Assembly: GCA_020055645.1 (NCBI GenBank)
Contig: CM034550.1
Span: forward strand, 11,731,001-11,795,000
Reading direction: 5' to 3'
Length of the DNA: 64,000 nt
DNA from: Tomocerus qinae
Taxonomy: Eukaryota > Arthropoda > Collembola > Entomobryomorpha > Tomoceridae
Shown here piece by piece: positions 24,790 to 37,900 of the stretch (within the stretch, counting starts at the first letter, position 1; each line of letters starts with the position of its first letter). A program made the translations under genes and the position numbers. The notes under the pieces are model-generated. The model worked only from the letters and a program-made list of their open reading frames with translations, made no database searches and was not told where the DNA came from.

Positions 24790-27380
24790 TTCAAGCAATT
24801 TTTGTTTTTAAGGTTTAGAATGATAAAATTGCTAAAATTAGCTTGGGCTGAGGTGGCGATTGCATGTGATTTGTACATGTACATAATAGATAAGTATTAA
24901 GTAAGAACAATAATGGTTTGACACTATTTTGGAGAGGTCGGTCTACGTTTAAAAGCGGTGAGTATAAAAGATTGTTGACTGTTATGTGGTACTGATTAGT
25001 CGGTTATTTTTATTTCCATAAACATACAGAGAGAACAATTGTAATGGAATACAATAGGTTTACATTGAGTGTTTAAATGTAAATTATATGTCTAAAAAGG
25101 TAAGCGAATGAGAACATGACTTATGGACTTATAGTGCAGGTAATCCCCAATCCAGCTAATCTGTGTGTACTTGTGGTATCTACTAAGCAATAAAGTGTAG
25201 AGAGTTAGCTGTCACATTTAAAGTGGAAAGAGAGTGCGTCATGTCAAACTAGAATAATATTAATCATACAGAGATAGATGTGAACGTGAACAAGATGTAG
25301 ATTCAGCATGTACTACATAGATTTATAATATTCAAGCTTTAACTTTTATGATGCTTACATTTTGATAGCAAATGGCGGCATTCTTTTACTCGGCATCGAT
25401 GAAAAGAAGCGGAATCCTATCGTTTATTGTTGTAAAAGTAAATATTACCTAAAAACAGATTTGGGAAACCAATGAGGAGATACTTTCAGGTAACCAAGAT
25501 ATATTTTGACACGTATTTTCTAATCAGTAATCATAACCTAGCTTTAATCCTACTGCTAAATATAAATAATAAATTGCAACAACCTTTTTGTCATTTATAC
25601 AATATTCTTTTTTCAAGATATCATCCACCAACTTCCGCTCTCTGCTAAACATTAAGAGTAATATGATGTGTAAGCAACTAATTGTAACGTTGTGCCCATT
25701 TTCTCACAGATTCTGCTCTCGATTTTCTGCAGTAATAATACACACACGCTAAGTTTTGTGTCTGCATCCCATTAGTATTGTAATCCCACGGATAGTTGAG
25801 AATAACAGAACAAGGAACATTAGCGACATGACGAAACTGACACTCACTCACATTTTTCTGCATCGAATATCACACAAAGCGACAAAGAACATCGTATATC
25901 ATTACCTACTACTAATATTAACGTTGCACACTTCTCTCTCCCATTTTACTTATTTCTTTTTCACTCTTGACATTGACTCCGTACAGTCTACCACTAAATT
26001 CCCTGCCTATATGACTTCTTCATTTTCTACGATAACTTCTCAATAGCAAACAGAATGGGTGTGTCATTATTTAGCTTACTTTTACTCCACTTACACAACG
26101 TTATATCCATTCTGTAATTACTTAAACCCAAATTTAACAGATTTGTGAAAATCCAGATATTCGTTTTACATCTTACCAAAACACAAATACTCCATTTCAT
26201 TATCTTAATAGATTTACACCGATTTTCTATTGCGGGAATCGGAATTTAATTTACCTATATTTTAAATTAATTTATATTAATTCGTTATCGCATTAAAATT
26301 GGACACTGGTGTCAATATCATCCATTTTTGAATATTATTTCAAAAATTAAGACAAATGTATCTCTATACGCATGCTTAAAACCATTTTACAATGATGCAT
26401 GGTCATTTTCTAGTTAATAGGGGTAATCGCGTATTAATTTAGTGATAAAATCACATTTTTCCAAAGTTAAGCTACCAATATTATAAATATCTTATGATAT
26501 GGAGGTGCAATAGCGGTAAGGGTAGTAGTAAAATGATAATCCATAGGAAATCCCAATGTTTAGAAGATTACCATAATATGACATGCCGCTGAATAGAGGT
26601 CGGTGGCTAATTTGGCCTATTTGTCAATTTTATACAGTAGAATCCAAGACAATACCGCTTCATACTAGACATAATAATCTACATAACTATAAAGTAATTT
26701 ACATATTTAAAATTCCAAGAAATGTTCATGACAGAAAATAAAACTGGAGTAAGATTTAATTTGGAATAATTTGCGCATGATTTTATACATCATAAGTTTT
26801 CCTGGTAGAATTTCGGTTAAGAATGTGTATATTATGTACAAGATAGATCTAAATGAATTGTTAATGCAGAAAACATAAGCATAAGGATTCCCGTTGATTT
26901 ATCCGGACATGTTTGTTAAAGCAATTTGGTGCGCTGCTTAAGAAGTCTAAGAAGGCAAAGACCTTTTAGTGTAATTCTGCTGCATATGGCACTTCTTATC
27001 CTTATGTTCGTATGTTTAAGTAATTGTTTGGCGAGTATTTAGTTCTCTTTTGCCGAGTTTACCTTAAATATTTATGGTTGGTAGCTTATGGTTAGTAAAT
27101 AGAAGGTATAGATATAAGAAAACAATATTCTTCCACTGCCCCTTTTCAGGATAAACAAATATTCTTTATCCTTAGCCACAGTGTAGGTTGAGATTGGGAA
27201 GATAGGATATAAGAGCGTGTAAGCTTAACAAGCTAATGATCTGCGGCTTGTTTAATAAGTTCTCATTTTCTGTCGACATGACATATTGTTAAATCCTGAG
27301 CTACTGACCACCAAAGCTGGTTAGCTCTGACCAGTCCAAATCTACAGGCCTTTGAATGCCAAAGTAGCCGAGACGGAGGA
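24790..27380. other. Intergenic, a few weak exon-like stretches
   Basis: G-rich at about 24,830-25,330, C-rich at about 25,560-26,200 and G-rich at about 26,500-27,130 on the plus strand. At 25,372 an ATG in strong context (AAATGGCGG) opens a 22-codon stretch ending at a possible GTAAAT donor at 25,438. I found no acceptable partner exon, so it is not called as a gene. Confidence 0.3.
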
Positions 27381-27383
27381 CTC

Positions 27384-27527
27384 TATTACTTACAACAGAA
27401 TGGGCACAGTGCAAACAATACAATCCTCTGTTTGACGATGCCAAAAGCCCTCTCGGTTCTCTCTATGAGATTACCAGATGAATGAAATCCGGTGTCAGCT
27501 CTTCTTGTCGGGATCTTTTTTGTAGCT
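27384..27527 (-). mobile_element. Decayed PIF/Harbinger-like transposase fragment
   Basis: On the minus strand a short frame ends with NLIERTERAFGIVKQR and then degrades. The pattern (Val/Leu-Ile/Val-Glu-Arg...Phe-Gly-x-x-Lys-x-Arg) resembles the third acidic-residue block of HARBI1/DDE_Tnp_4 transposases, where the Glu is catalytic. An in-frame stop lies just upstream and stops follow at once, so only a scrap remains. It is locally less AT-rich than its flanks. The opposite strand is open as well, but that frame has no ATG. The resemblance rests on one motif only. Confidence 0.3.
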
Positions 27528-27752
27528 CACTTTGCCTCCTCATTTCTTTCCCTATCCAACACCATTTTAATCTTTTTATACCGTTTTTTCAACAGTAATA
27601 AATTAAAAATCCCACGATACTCGGAAATGGTACTAATTTAAATAAATGTGTAATAGTAATTATAAAATATTGGAATTATTAATTGTAATATCTATCTTCC
27701 TTGATATTCGGGTAACGGGGTAAGTTGTACAAGATAAATATTCACATGTAAA

Positions 27753-28143
27753 TTAAGGGCGGTTAATAGCGGGGTAACTTGAGCATACATTTTGTGTGTA
27801 TTACTTAGGATTAGAATGTAATTCGAATTTATTTACCACAAGTCTTCAAAATTTCCAAAAAATGGCGGAAGGTAAATTTCTGGAACTTGTGGCTCCGAAA
27901 TATTAAAAAACATTAATACATTTTAAATTATAGCGTTAGCGGGAAAACATGATTCAAACGCTATAATTCAAAAATTATTAGAAATTTCAAATTTTCCTGT
28001 GCCACAAGTCCGAGGTGTTCACCTTCCGCCACTTTTTAGAAATTTTGAAGACTATTGGTAAATAAGTACGGACTACACTCTAATCCTAAGTAATACACAA
28101 AAAAGTGTATGTTCAAGTTGCCCCACTATGATCCATCCTTAAG
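27753..28143. mobile_element. Palindromic MITE-like foldback element
   Basis: Left arm 27,753-27,893 and right arm 28,001-28,143 are inverted copies along ~140 bp, sharing GTGTATTACTTAGGATTAGA, AGTCTTCAAAATTTC, GGCGGAAGGT and ACTTGTGGC. A ~107-bp centre separates them and itself carries a small inverted pair (TATAGCGTT / AACGCTATA). TTAA stands at both outer ends, followed inward by GG, which would fit a TTAA-specific (piggyBac-like) insertion, although the arms are far longer than usual. Each strand could fold into a hairpin of more than 140 pairs. No coding capacity. Confidence 0.85.
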
Positions 28144-28149
28144 ATTTTA

Positions 28150-30420
28150 CTATTGTACCTGTATGCATAATAACAATAATAACGAGATTAAATGTTTTGC
28201 ATTTGGAATATAAATGCTACAGTGTGTAAAGGTAAATTAAGATTATAATTTTGTTACTGTATGCATAATAAGCAGAGTAATAAGGGTTTGCATCTGCAAT
28301 GTGAAATAGATACCTCGGGTAGTTTATAAAATTAATACATGGAATTTTACCTCGTAACAAAAGTAGAGTAATTAAATGATATCATGTAAAAGTAGGGAAG
28401 GTAAATATAATCCTGAGTGTTTAAATATTAATACTTGGAATAAATTTTACCTCGTATAAAGAGTAGGTACATTTTAGGCAGAAAAGGATCAATTGGAGCT
28501 TAGTTTAATGTAATGCATCAATTTTAACAGATATATTAATAAATAGGAAGTAATTGCTATTAGAGCAATTGTGTAAGGAATGTCTATCTAGTAGTTGTGT
28601 GTATGGAAGTGAAAAAGGAAGATACGGGAACGTGTAAAATTGTAGTTTGTGTTTTCTGAGTTTTAGCCGTTGCCTTTGAGTCTGATGTGTTATATTGTTT
28701 TTGTATATCTATGTATGTCGGCTAGTATTGAAATGCATGGATGGATGGTACACTAAACGTAGATAAACTGGACGAAATTAGAGAAAACCATGTTTTGAAA
28801 GCAATAAAACAGCTTAGTTTTCATCTTATCTTGAGCATACTATACCTTATGACATATATGGATACACAGTTTATTTATGTGATGATTTCTCCCTTGCATT
28901 ACAAAGAGATTTGCTCCTTTGCTTCACATCTCTGTTGTTTTGTTCTCACTCCTTGTTCGCATATGTTCATCTCCTCCGTTTACTTTACATCACTTTGATG
29001 TTCCTATTTCTATCCATTTTTGCATTTTATACCTATTATTAGATATAATCTGAATATCATCAATAGCTTGAACCAAATTGTACTATATGTGTAATAATAA
29101 TAAAAATAAAGTATACATGTATACAAAAATTGCATAGCCTTAGCGTTGGAGTCTGTGAATGCATGTTGATAAGACACAAAGTAGTAAAAAGGAAGCCGAA
29201 TATTTATAATACCTAAATAGTGTAATCTCCAATGTTATTACATACCAAAGTATACACACAATGCTCAACAAAATCAATCCCTATACAGATAGTATGCATT
29301 ATATAAGGTGCTATGTTATTCTGATATTCTTCTTTTGTACGTAATATCTGTGTACATCCAAAGATTCAATCTAGTATACAAATATGACAACGGATTTGTG
29401 GATTTATGTCATACCACAAAGGGATTGTCTAAATTACCTTTACTTCTCGTTTATTTTTCTCTCCTGCTTTGTATATAGCTTTTAATACACTATAATGCCA
29501 ATTTTGAAGATAGAAAACTATATTTTATATGCATCGAATGTTAATTAAGTGAATAAAATCTGTAATTTTATTTTTAGAAATTGTTTTCGATTTATTTTCG
29601 CAAATACTTGGTGGTATAGTTTTTATTTAAGGATAAATACGACGTTGAGTTGGTTGGATTGTTCGGTTCCCTTTGAATCTATAACTCTATTAATCTTAAA
29701 TCTATTAAGGTGTACATAATAATAGCAAGCTAATTATTGTAAATCCAAACTAGGAGGATTTACCGATATGACCACATTACATTTTTTATTTAAACTAATC
29801 CTAATTTTATCGATGACTTATTTGTACATTACGTTGTCCTTATGATCTACTTACTATCGAGTATAAAACAGTTTCATGCAGTAAGTATAAGTACATCCAT
29901 TAAAAAGGGATAAAATAATTGTATGCAAATTAGATTCTAAAACAATAACAAAGAGAGAGAGAGAAAATTATCACAAACTTGCAACGAACATAATTCGGTA
30001 CATGGTAGAACTCTATACATATTTACTTACATTTGCATTATCTATTTGTACATACACTAAATGACTGTTTCTGATTTTACATTTATGTACTTAAAATTAA
30101 CTGATAGAATACTTGTATGGTATGTAATAGGCAAGTATGGTGGTATTGATATTATTTGCGGCCATCTATTTTTCACTAAACGACAATTTAGTAAACAAGG
30201 GAATCAAAAAAGTTCACAGGATTAAACTCTGTAATGGAGATTATAAAATAAAAAAAGGTTTTGTGCAGTGAAAATGAGAGTATTCTAATACCTGATAATG
30301 ATTTTGAGAGAAAATAATACTTTTAGTTTAGATTCAATTGATGGTAGGTAGATATATATCGAGTAAAAGGGAAAATTGTGTTATAGTTTAGATATCTATT
30401 TATAAAGCTGATATTTCGTA
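28150..30420. other. 3' flank of FoxD, no gene
   Basis: AT-rich DNA downstream of FoxD on the minus strand. It likely holds the FoxD 3' UTR near 30,430 and below; an AATAAA (minus, 30,429-30,434) lies immediately after the stop, which is too close to be used alone. A C-rich block occurs at about 28,870-29,010. The frame at 28,741-28,998 looks like noise. Confidence 0.35.
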
Positions 30421-30435
30421 ATGAAAGATTTATTC

Positions 30436-32140
30436 TTAGAGGAAGAAACGATTTTTCTGAAGTTGTTGTTGAAAAATGCCCGCAGGAACGAACGCAGAAT
30501 TAGAATGAAAGCTCGCACTAGATTTATTGCCACTATTCTGTCTATCAATAGTCTTCCTAATGATACCTTTTAAATCCCCAGAAGAATTATTATTGTTACC
30601 ACTACCATTATTTTTCCCTAAAACTTTACCACTTTCTCTAGCTCTTCCTTCTGTCCCGATTAGTCTCTCAATTGAAAACGCCCCAGAAATGTTAGCATCA
30701 GGGACGATTAATTTAACATTATTAGAATTGGCGTTAGCACACTGAAAATGATTACTGCTTAGTGATTTAGATAGTAAATTCTTATCAGGGTTTCCCGCCA
30801 TAAGTTTAAAGGCTGGAGTTGTATCCATTGGATCTTCAGTACAGGGAAAAGCATCATTAGAAGAATCATCAGGTGCAAGATTTGGCGGTGGACTGTCAGT
30901 AAGACTCTTTTCTCTATCTCCTTTTCCTTTCATTGATAATTCACCACTAGAAGGACTTAAATTTTCACCGTGAGGATTAACTTGTCTCAATTGCACAGGA
31001 TTTTGACTTTGGTTGTTGTCGTGAGAGAAAATATTTCGCATTTGCTGTTGTTGCTGTTGTTGTTGTTGGAAAAGAAAATTCTGAGGATTCTGTGGGAAGT
31101 TTCCAGGAGCTACTCCAGGTCGGCCCATAAATTGAGGTGCAAGAAAAGGATATAATTCCAAAGCGGGATGTCCACCAAGAGGGGCAATTGGATTTGCAAA
31201 GGGTGGAGGACAAAACACAGCTGAAGGACCTCCAGGGTGATGATGATGATGTCCAAACATGGCTGCTGCTTGATGGAAAAAATCTGCCACACCTGGATGA
31301 CCATGATGGTGATGACCTGGTCGTTTGTATCGTTTTCGTCGTCGAAGAAATGAGCCATTGTCAAACATATCTTCTGCAAGTGGGTCTAATGTCCAGTAGT
31401 TTCCTTTACCGGGATTTCCAGGTTCTCTTGGTATTTTTATGAAACAATCATTTAAACTTAGATTGTGTCTTATTGAGTTTTGCCACGCTGGAAATTTATC
31501 TCGGTAGTAGGGAAAACGATTCATGATAAATTCGCAGATACCGGAAAGTGTTAATTTTTTATGGGGAGATTGAAGAATCGACATTGTGATCAGAGCTATG
31601 TATGAATATGGAGGTTTGACAAGATTAGAGCCTTTTTTCCCACTAGAACTCGAAGAATTCCCTCCTGTACCTATTCCTCCTTCTGTTGGAGATAGTGCTG
31701 CATTTTGATCATCTTTGGATATTGTGGAACCTGGAGAATGATGCGCATCGTCAATTGAGATTGATAGTGGCAGACCGGCTTGCATCGCTTCATGAATATC
31801 ATCACGATCTTCTAGAACAATATTCGTAAGCTTTTTTTCAACATTTTATTCACAACTTAAAATTTCTAACCATATTCTATGCAAGTTTCAATTCCCCTTT
31901 TCAGCATTTACGAGTATTAATCTATTATTCTTAATTTACAATATAGATTGTTGTAAATTAGCAGACGCTAGTGATAGAATTTAAAGATTTCTCACCTGCA
32001 TGATGTGTGCTGGAAACTTGAATGATTTCATCATCGGAGTCAACATTAATATCCGAGTCAGAATCATCTGGCAAGTGGGATCCTCTCAAATCCAAAGGGG
32101 AATAACCAGGGTCACACTTTTCCAATGAAGAGTACATCAT
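30436..32140 (-). CDS. foxD: Forkhead transcription factor FoxD
   Basis: Two coding exons, 32,140-31,996 and 31,811-30,436, joined across a 184-nt GT-AG intron in phase 1 (donor CAG|GTGAGA, acceptor TTCTAG). The product is 506 residues. The first ATG follows an in-frame stop. Residues ~24-38 are acidic ([14 protein letters not shown]), as in other FoxD N-termini. The forkhead domain spans ~112-210, with the recognition helix [13 protein letters not shown] and the FoxD-type wing sequence [11 protein letters not shown]. Then come His-rich runs, a nine-Gln tract at ~297-305, and FSIERLI at ~427-433, an eh1 motif that binds the Groucho co-repressor. FoxD proteins are nuclear, mostly repressive regulators of neural, mesodermal and gut patterning. 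Subfamily call rests on the wing and the eh1 motif. Broad non-coding flanks agree with a complexly regulated developmental gene. Confidence 0.95.
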
Positions 32141-33049
32141 CTTATGGATTGTAAATCAACTTTCACGTTTTAATTTACAACTGTGTAGATAAGGAGAAGA
32201 TATCACTGATATTAAGTCCTTACTGAAATCTCACATAGCCTCATTGGGAACAGTTGTATGACAGATAACACATTCTAAGTTCACTTTTCCAGCAATATTC
32301 ACCATTGGGTTTGTTTCAGTTATAAAACTGTTATGGCAAGTCAAAATCTAGTATTTTTTTTGAATATTCACTGTAATTTTCATTATTTTCCATGAAAATT
32401 TTATTTGGTGACACAGAGAAATACTAATTGCCCTTTAGTTAACAAGTAGAAGTAGGTATGTGATAAAGTGTGGTGTGTTTTATAATTGTAAGATAAACTC
32501 TTGAGATAGTAAATTGAGACGAGAGTATTTTCTGGTTCCTTTTCGTGCAGAGTTGAGAAACAACTGTTTAGTCTGTAACCGTCAACGTGGCTAGAAATAC
32601 GAAAGGCAATGATGTGAAATGTAGAAAAAGTATCTGTTTCGTTGAGTAGATATATTTAAGGGAGACACCAAAGGCAGAGCAGAGAGAGAGAGAGAGAGTG
32701 CACATTGAGTAGAGATTGGTTAAGGTTGGCTTTGCTTTTGGCCGTGTAATATGTAACATAATGTAATGCATAGAGAGAGGGACAATAATACAGAGGAGAG
32801 TACAGTTTTGTGAAGAAAGTATTGTGAATGATGATGATTGCATGTGATGTGGTGTAGCAATAACACGGCTGAGTAGAAGTATTACCTTTATATCTATATT
32901 GGTTTGATTTGTTTGATTCTGATATTGTGTGTAAGCAACGTGAATAGTGAAGATATGTTTACACAGAAAGATACAAAAAGGATTTACATAGAGCACTGTG
33001 TGTGGATGTATGTACATAACAGTTTAACTTCGTTAGGGTCGAGAGAGAT
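32141..33049. promoter_or_regulatory. FoxD 5' flank, likely promoter region
   Basis: The space between the divergently transcribed FoxD (minus) and the micropeptide gene (plus). It contains a (GA)n tract at 32,681-32,698, the type of sequence bound by GAGA factors in insects, and the plus strand is G-rich throughout about 32,420-33,040. No TATA box stands out. The regulatory role is inferred from position only. Confidence 0.4.
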
Positions 33050-34922
33050 ATGGGAATTATAAAGATATTCAATTCATTAGCTTTGGCCGCGGGATTGGCC
33101 ATGGCATATCATACAATTGAATTTAAAGTAAGTACATAAGAGGAAGATTTAAAGGGTTGCATTCTATTATGTGCAAGTAATAAAGTAGACCCGGGACTTA
33201 TACGTATTAAGGAAGGAAATGAACCAATCTATGTACACATGTACGTAGGAAGGGAATAATATTGTTACGGTGCACAGCAGAGGGAAATGAAACCTATGGG
33301 CAAGTTAAGCTTCTCTGGTGGTTGTGACTCTTCACGAGGCTATTGCACGATTGGCCAAATCCGGGTTTTTCTGGGAGGAGCACATTTAGCACTTTTTATA
33401 TCTCACAAACGCTCCCACTCTATCCACCGAAACTCCGCGTGCGCTTTTCTATATACATCCCCAACTCTATTATTATTATCTCTCTCTAGCTATGTGGACT
33501 CACCAAGCACACTCGCAGGAGAAATATTAACTTTACCCAACTCCCAACCATCCCCACACTTTTACCTACTCTATCTACATTTAAACTTATTTATTACCAT
33601 CCTATACCAAACATATCAGCAGGTTAATTAATTTCTAATTCTACTAATTCCCAACTTCTTCCCTCACACACATCTCTAATTACAATTTACAAATGCCTAA
33701 TCACATGCAATACCGCTATGCTACTTTCATTGTAATTTTTAATCTAATTGTAGAAATTACTTTTTTCACTATGAATAATTTTTAATGCTTTGATTTAATT
33801 ACATGACTTAAAGACAGTGGCAATTTGGTATCTATTTAAATATTGAAATTACGAATAAAATGTGCATCTGTATTAAACAAGCTCGGCTCATGTCTCATGC
33901 ATAAAATTACAAGTTTATGCAAGTGCTGAGAAAAAAGACAATTTCTTAGAATGAAATATGAGCGCGAGCTCTGCTGATCCAGTTTGTTTGAGACAGAATC
34001 TAAATTCGTTTGCTTAAAGTTACTTATGTACAGCCTCCTTATCCATATATTTTGTGTGAGTGCTTAATTTTAACAAATTGTAGGTTTATGTTGCTACTGA
34101 TTTGAATGTAGGGATCTAAACTCTTATTTTACTAGAGACACATGCATAAGTAAAGCTAAGTATATGGATTACAATTTATTTATTTTCTTTGGTTATATCT
34201 GTAAACTAATATAGAACTTAATATACATACACAAAGTATATAATATATATAGTAGAGTATGTAATATTGTTTGTGTAAGCACAATGGTTTAAAATGAGTT
34301 AACTTGACGTGGTTTGGTTTACTGGGTGAATGTTGTGTCATAGTGTCCCAGTATGGTCGCTTATTTAAGTAAAAGTCAAGTTGTTCATTTTAAGCCTGGA
34401 CTTGTCTTGTCTCTTAAAATTGCGATCAGTTGGTAGCGGATTAGTACTCTCCCGTTCCCCCACATAGTGACACTCTCACTCAGTAAATATTCAGCTGGAG
34501 CATAGATTAGAATTGAAGATGAGATTGAAAAATAGAAGAACGTGCTTTCTGAGTAAACAGTTCTCGGACAGGATGTGGATTTAACATTTTCCCCCTTAAA
34601 ATATGACACGACTTGATTTTTGATGACAAGTATGGAACGATCACCAACAGTGCAGCTTACAGACAGCTGACAACTTGTAATGCTCTCCTCGTTTCCATCT
34701 AAATCACTAATCTGTCCTCAATGTCTCATTTTTCCCTACTAACAAATAATATGCATAATCCTTATAAGAAATAAAAGTATATAACTAATTATTATGTAAT
34801 GAATTGAAATAATATAGAAAAAATCTCATGATATTTTTTTTAAATATTTTCAGATATATTGGAAAGGATTCTTGCTGGTGGACTCTAGTCTGGTTAAAAG
34901 ATTAAGAAGAGCAATTGCATAA
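33050..34922 (+). CDS. Two-exon membrane micropeptide, 48 residues
   Basis: Exon 1 is 33,050-33,127 (26 codons) and ends at a perfect donor, AAA|GTAAGT. Exon 2 is 34,854-34,922 after a strong polypyrimidine tract and TTTTCAG, joins in phase 0 and stops at TAA after 22 codons. The intron is 1,726 nt. The product has a short basic N-terminus, a hydrophobic Leu/Ala/Gly segment at ~8-20 (NSLALAAGLAMAY), then IEFK|IYWKGFLLVD across the junction and a basic tail (KRLRRA). This looks like a single-pass inner-membrane or mitochondrial micropeptide. Exon 1 is less AT-rich than its flanks. I do not recognise the family. Both exons are too short to be noticed by length, but splice sites, phase and composition agree. 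Confidence 0.6.
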
Positions 34923-37900
34923 CCCTCTTATACAGCATCGTCAATTTGTATAGCTGTGGAAGAAGTTTTAGTGCTGTTTTTATTTATACAAGTCTTGGTA
35001 CTGTACAGACATACAAACTAAGTGGTGCTACATGCACAGAAACGTAAGCAACATCTTATCACTAAACTAATGTTTTATAGTTAGATGCTTGAAGGGAGAT
35101 GATGCGTCTCGTAAAGTATTGTTTCTACATATAGATCCTCCTACAAGGAAGTTTTGCATACCTTACATAGCACAAATTGATATCTTCTATGCTCTATATG
35201 AGTTATAAATGAATGAATGCTTACAAGTTTCCTCTTTCAACTTGGTTGATTTTAGTGGCAGGTTTGGATTGGTTTAGCTGATGTGGTACATAGATCACAC
35301 GTGCGTAAATAGCTGATTTTACTTATCCTAGGCTCTGACTTTCCTTTTATGTCCATTGTAAGTATCTCCACTCTATTAGTTTACTTACTACATCCTATAT
35401 ACAGACTATTAGTAACTCCAGACTAATAATAATATTATACTAATGCCCCAGACACTTTCTCACTATGCTAAAATAAAATATATAAAGACTATCCATAGAT
35501 TTTCGCTTCGTGCACATTCTATAAGCCAAGAAACATGTGTCAGAATCCTGTCAAGATTATTTTTACAAGGCTAATCACTTTTCCCAACGTTAACATCGAC
35601 AAAACATATTTCACATGCCTAGCAGGAGACTGAAATATTCTTTACTTTGCATTTACACGTACACTATTGCTTGTGTCAATTACTTACCCATATCTAATCC
35701 AATTAAATCAATTTACTAATCAATAATTGTATACCTGACCATTTATTATTTAATTAATATAAATAAAACGACGAAAGAATCTAATTAGTATTAATAATAA
35801 TTTTTAAATTATAAATAAAAATAATTTAAAAGGTGTCAGAGCACAAAAAGTAAAATAAAATATATACGCGAATTACTAATTTTTCAGGAGTATTTTATCT
35901 ATAGAATTCTTTGACTGTATAGGTTATAGTGCTATAGTTATATAGTCTAAGGTAAAGAGTAAAGAAACGGATAAACTAATTAGCAACTCATAAAACTAGT
36001 AATTTCTAGACTTTCTATACGGAAAAAATTAGTAAAGTTTATAAATAGTTGGATATTTTGTATGGTTATAGTATTAGAATGTTAAGAAGAAAGTATATTT
36101 GTGGAGTGAGTGAGATGTGTCGTTAAAGTTGAGTGGGGAGGGAGGTTCAGAGAATGAAAATAGAGACACGGCATAAAAAGACAAGACGGAGACATTGACA
36201 AAGGTAAAGTTCATTGTGGCAGAAAACCCCGGATGATCATTCTGGAGGAAGAAAAAGGCTTTCACTAGCTGCCAAACTGAAAGTTGATTAAGATCGAGTA
36301 AATTGTGTGTCTCACGAAGCGCACATTTTTCCATTTCCACCATGCAACTCTTGTAAACTAAAAGAACTACTTGACTCTATCCATTGTGTACTTATAGTAG
36401 TATTATAAGATATAAAATTCACCACCGAGAAAGGCAATTGAATTGAGCAATATAGGAGAGAATAGAAAAAAGGAAATCACAGTAGATTTCCTTTCTCACA
36501 AAAAACTATTGTAGCATGCCAAGCAATGCAATGTAATGCAAGGCAATGAAGAGAAAGGAATCTAACTTGCTTTACATTACATTAGAGCGTATTCAATTGA
36601 CAGAACAGAAAATCACACACGATCTGTAATCTAATACATTACAAACTTTTCTCCACCAGAGACTGACAATTCTACCTCCACATAATATTATATCTCTCTC
36701 TCTCTCTGCATTTTATCTTGCACTTACATCTCTTTCCTTTTGTGTCTATAAATACTCCAAATATTGCTATAGCTTTTTCCCAGTCTTATGTTGTTGCTCT
36801 CTTTTACAGTCTATATACTATGAAAGATGAATTCTTCCTGGAAAAAGTTGATTTGGTTTCATTCGAATTAAATACTTTCCCTTGCTTCACTTCCTTTTCT
36901 CCATTGTACTAATGTGAATTACAAAAAAGGTAGAAATCTAAAAATCCGGCATTTATGATCTATTTCCTATAATATATTGATAAATAAACTATTTTGTGTC
37001 TCATATCTTTTGTAGTTCCTAGAAATTTGCCTTTTAGCAGACACACACGCTTTATTCACGCTAAATATCCTTTATTAAATTATTACACAATAACCCATTC
37101 AAATCAACCAGTCGTGTGTGGAAACAGAGATATATTTATGTGGCATCTGGGGTAACCCACTATCCCTACACCCTATAACTAATATATACTGAATCAAATA
37201 TCAATATTCTTCCTAGAATCTCTCTTTTTCGCTTCAACCTACAATTCTTATAATACACAATAGAGATAAGTAATAAAATTGGTTATATTACTTTAATTTC
37301 TTTACAAATTCTAACACCTACAACTAATCCCCCGAAAATCTTTAGACCTTGCTATTTTATCTAAGAAATTCATGGATGATCATATTATTTAATTTATACG
37401 TAGAAAATGTATTTTAATTTATAGACACTTTGGAAAATACTTATAGAATGATTGAATATTCAATCCAGTTGGCATTAAGGATAGGGCGAATATTTATTTG
37501 CCATTTTTCCGAATAGTTTGTATTTTTACGCCTACAATAACCAAAATTAAGTTGGAAAATTGATAATAAAACGAATATTCGCTAATAATAGCCGTAACTA
37601 CTCGCGAATAGTCATTTTTCGTTGTCTCCCAACTTGTGGGTACTGAAGACCTAATATTTGACAATATATTTCATACATGTTATCTGCATATTTAGTGATT
37701 TAAAATATTAAATTTTATTCTAATCATTTGTTTTAGGTCGCTTAGCCTAAAATTTAACTTTTGGTAGAATCATAATTTATAACTGTTTTTATAAAACAAT
37801 TAATTAGTTTAAAATACTTTATTTACGTTGAAATAAATAATCAAAGTTATCTTACTGTCTTTAAGTTATAGTTTGAATACTCTGTTAGCTCAGTATAGAC

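Noticed and set aside
25084-25096. Tiny possible first exon coding MSKK before GTAAGC
   Set aside because: Four codons cannot be judged and no following exon could be identified.
25372-25437. ATG in strong context with 22 codons and a GTAAAT donor
   Set aside because: The nearest acceptor would leave an intron of only 21 nt and no other partner exon was found.
30970-31442. Several frames overlapping FoxD on both strands
   Set aside because: Shadows of the His-, Gln- and Pro-rich FoxD coding sequence.
32568-33017. 149-codon minus-strand frame near FoxD
   Set aside because: Composition (Leu, Ser, His, Thr) follows from the skewed DNA; it includes the (GA)n microsatellite and has no domain.
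36074-36343. 89-codon minus-strand frame beginning MVEMEKCALRETHN
   Set aside because: Only the first ~30 residues look protein-like; the rest is Ser/Phe-rich noise and no splice sites or family fit.
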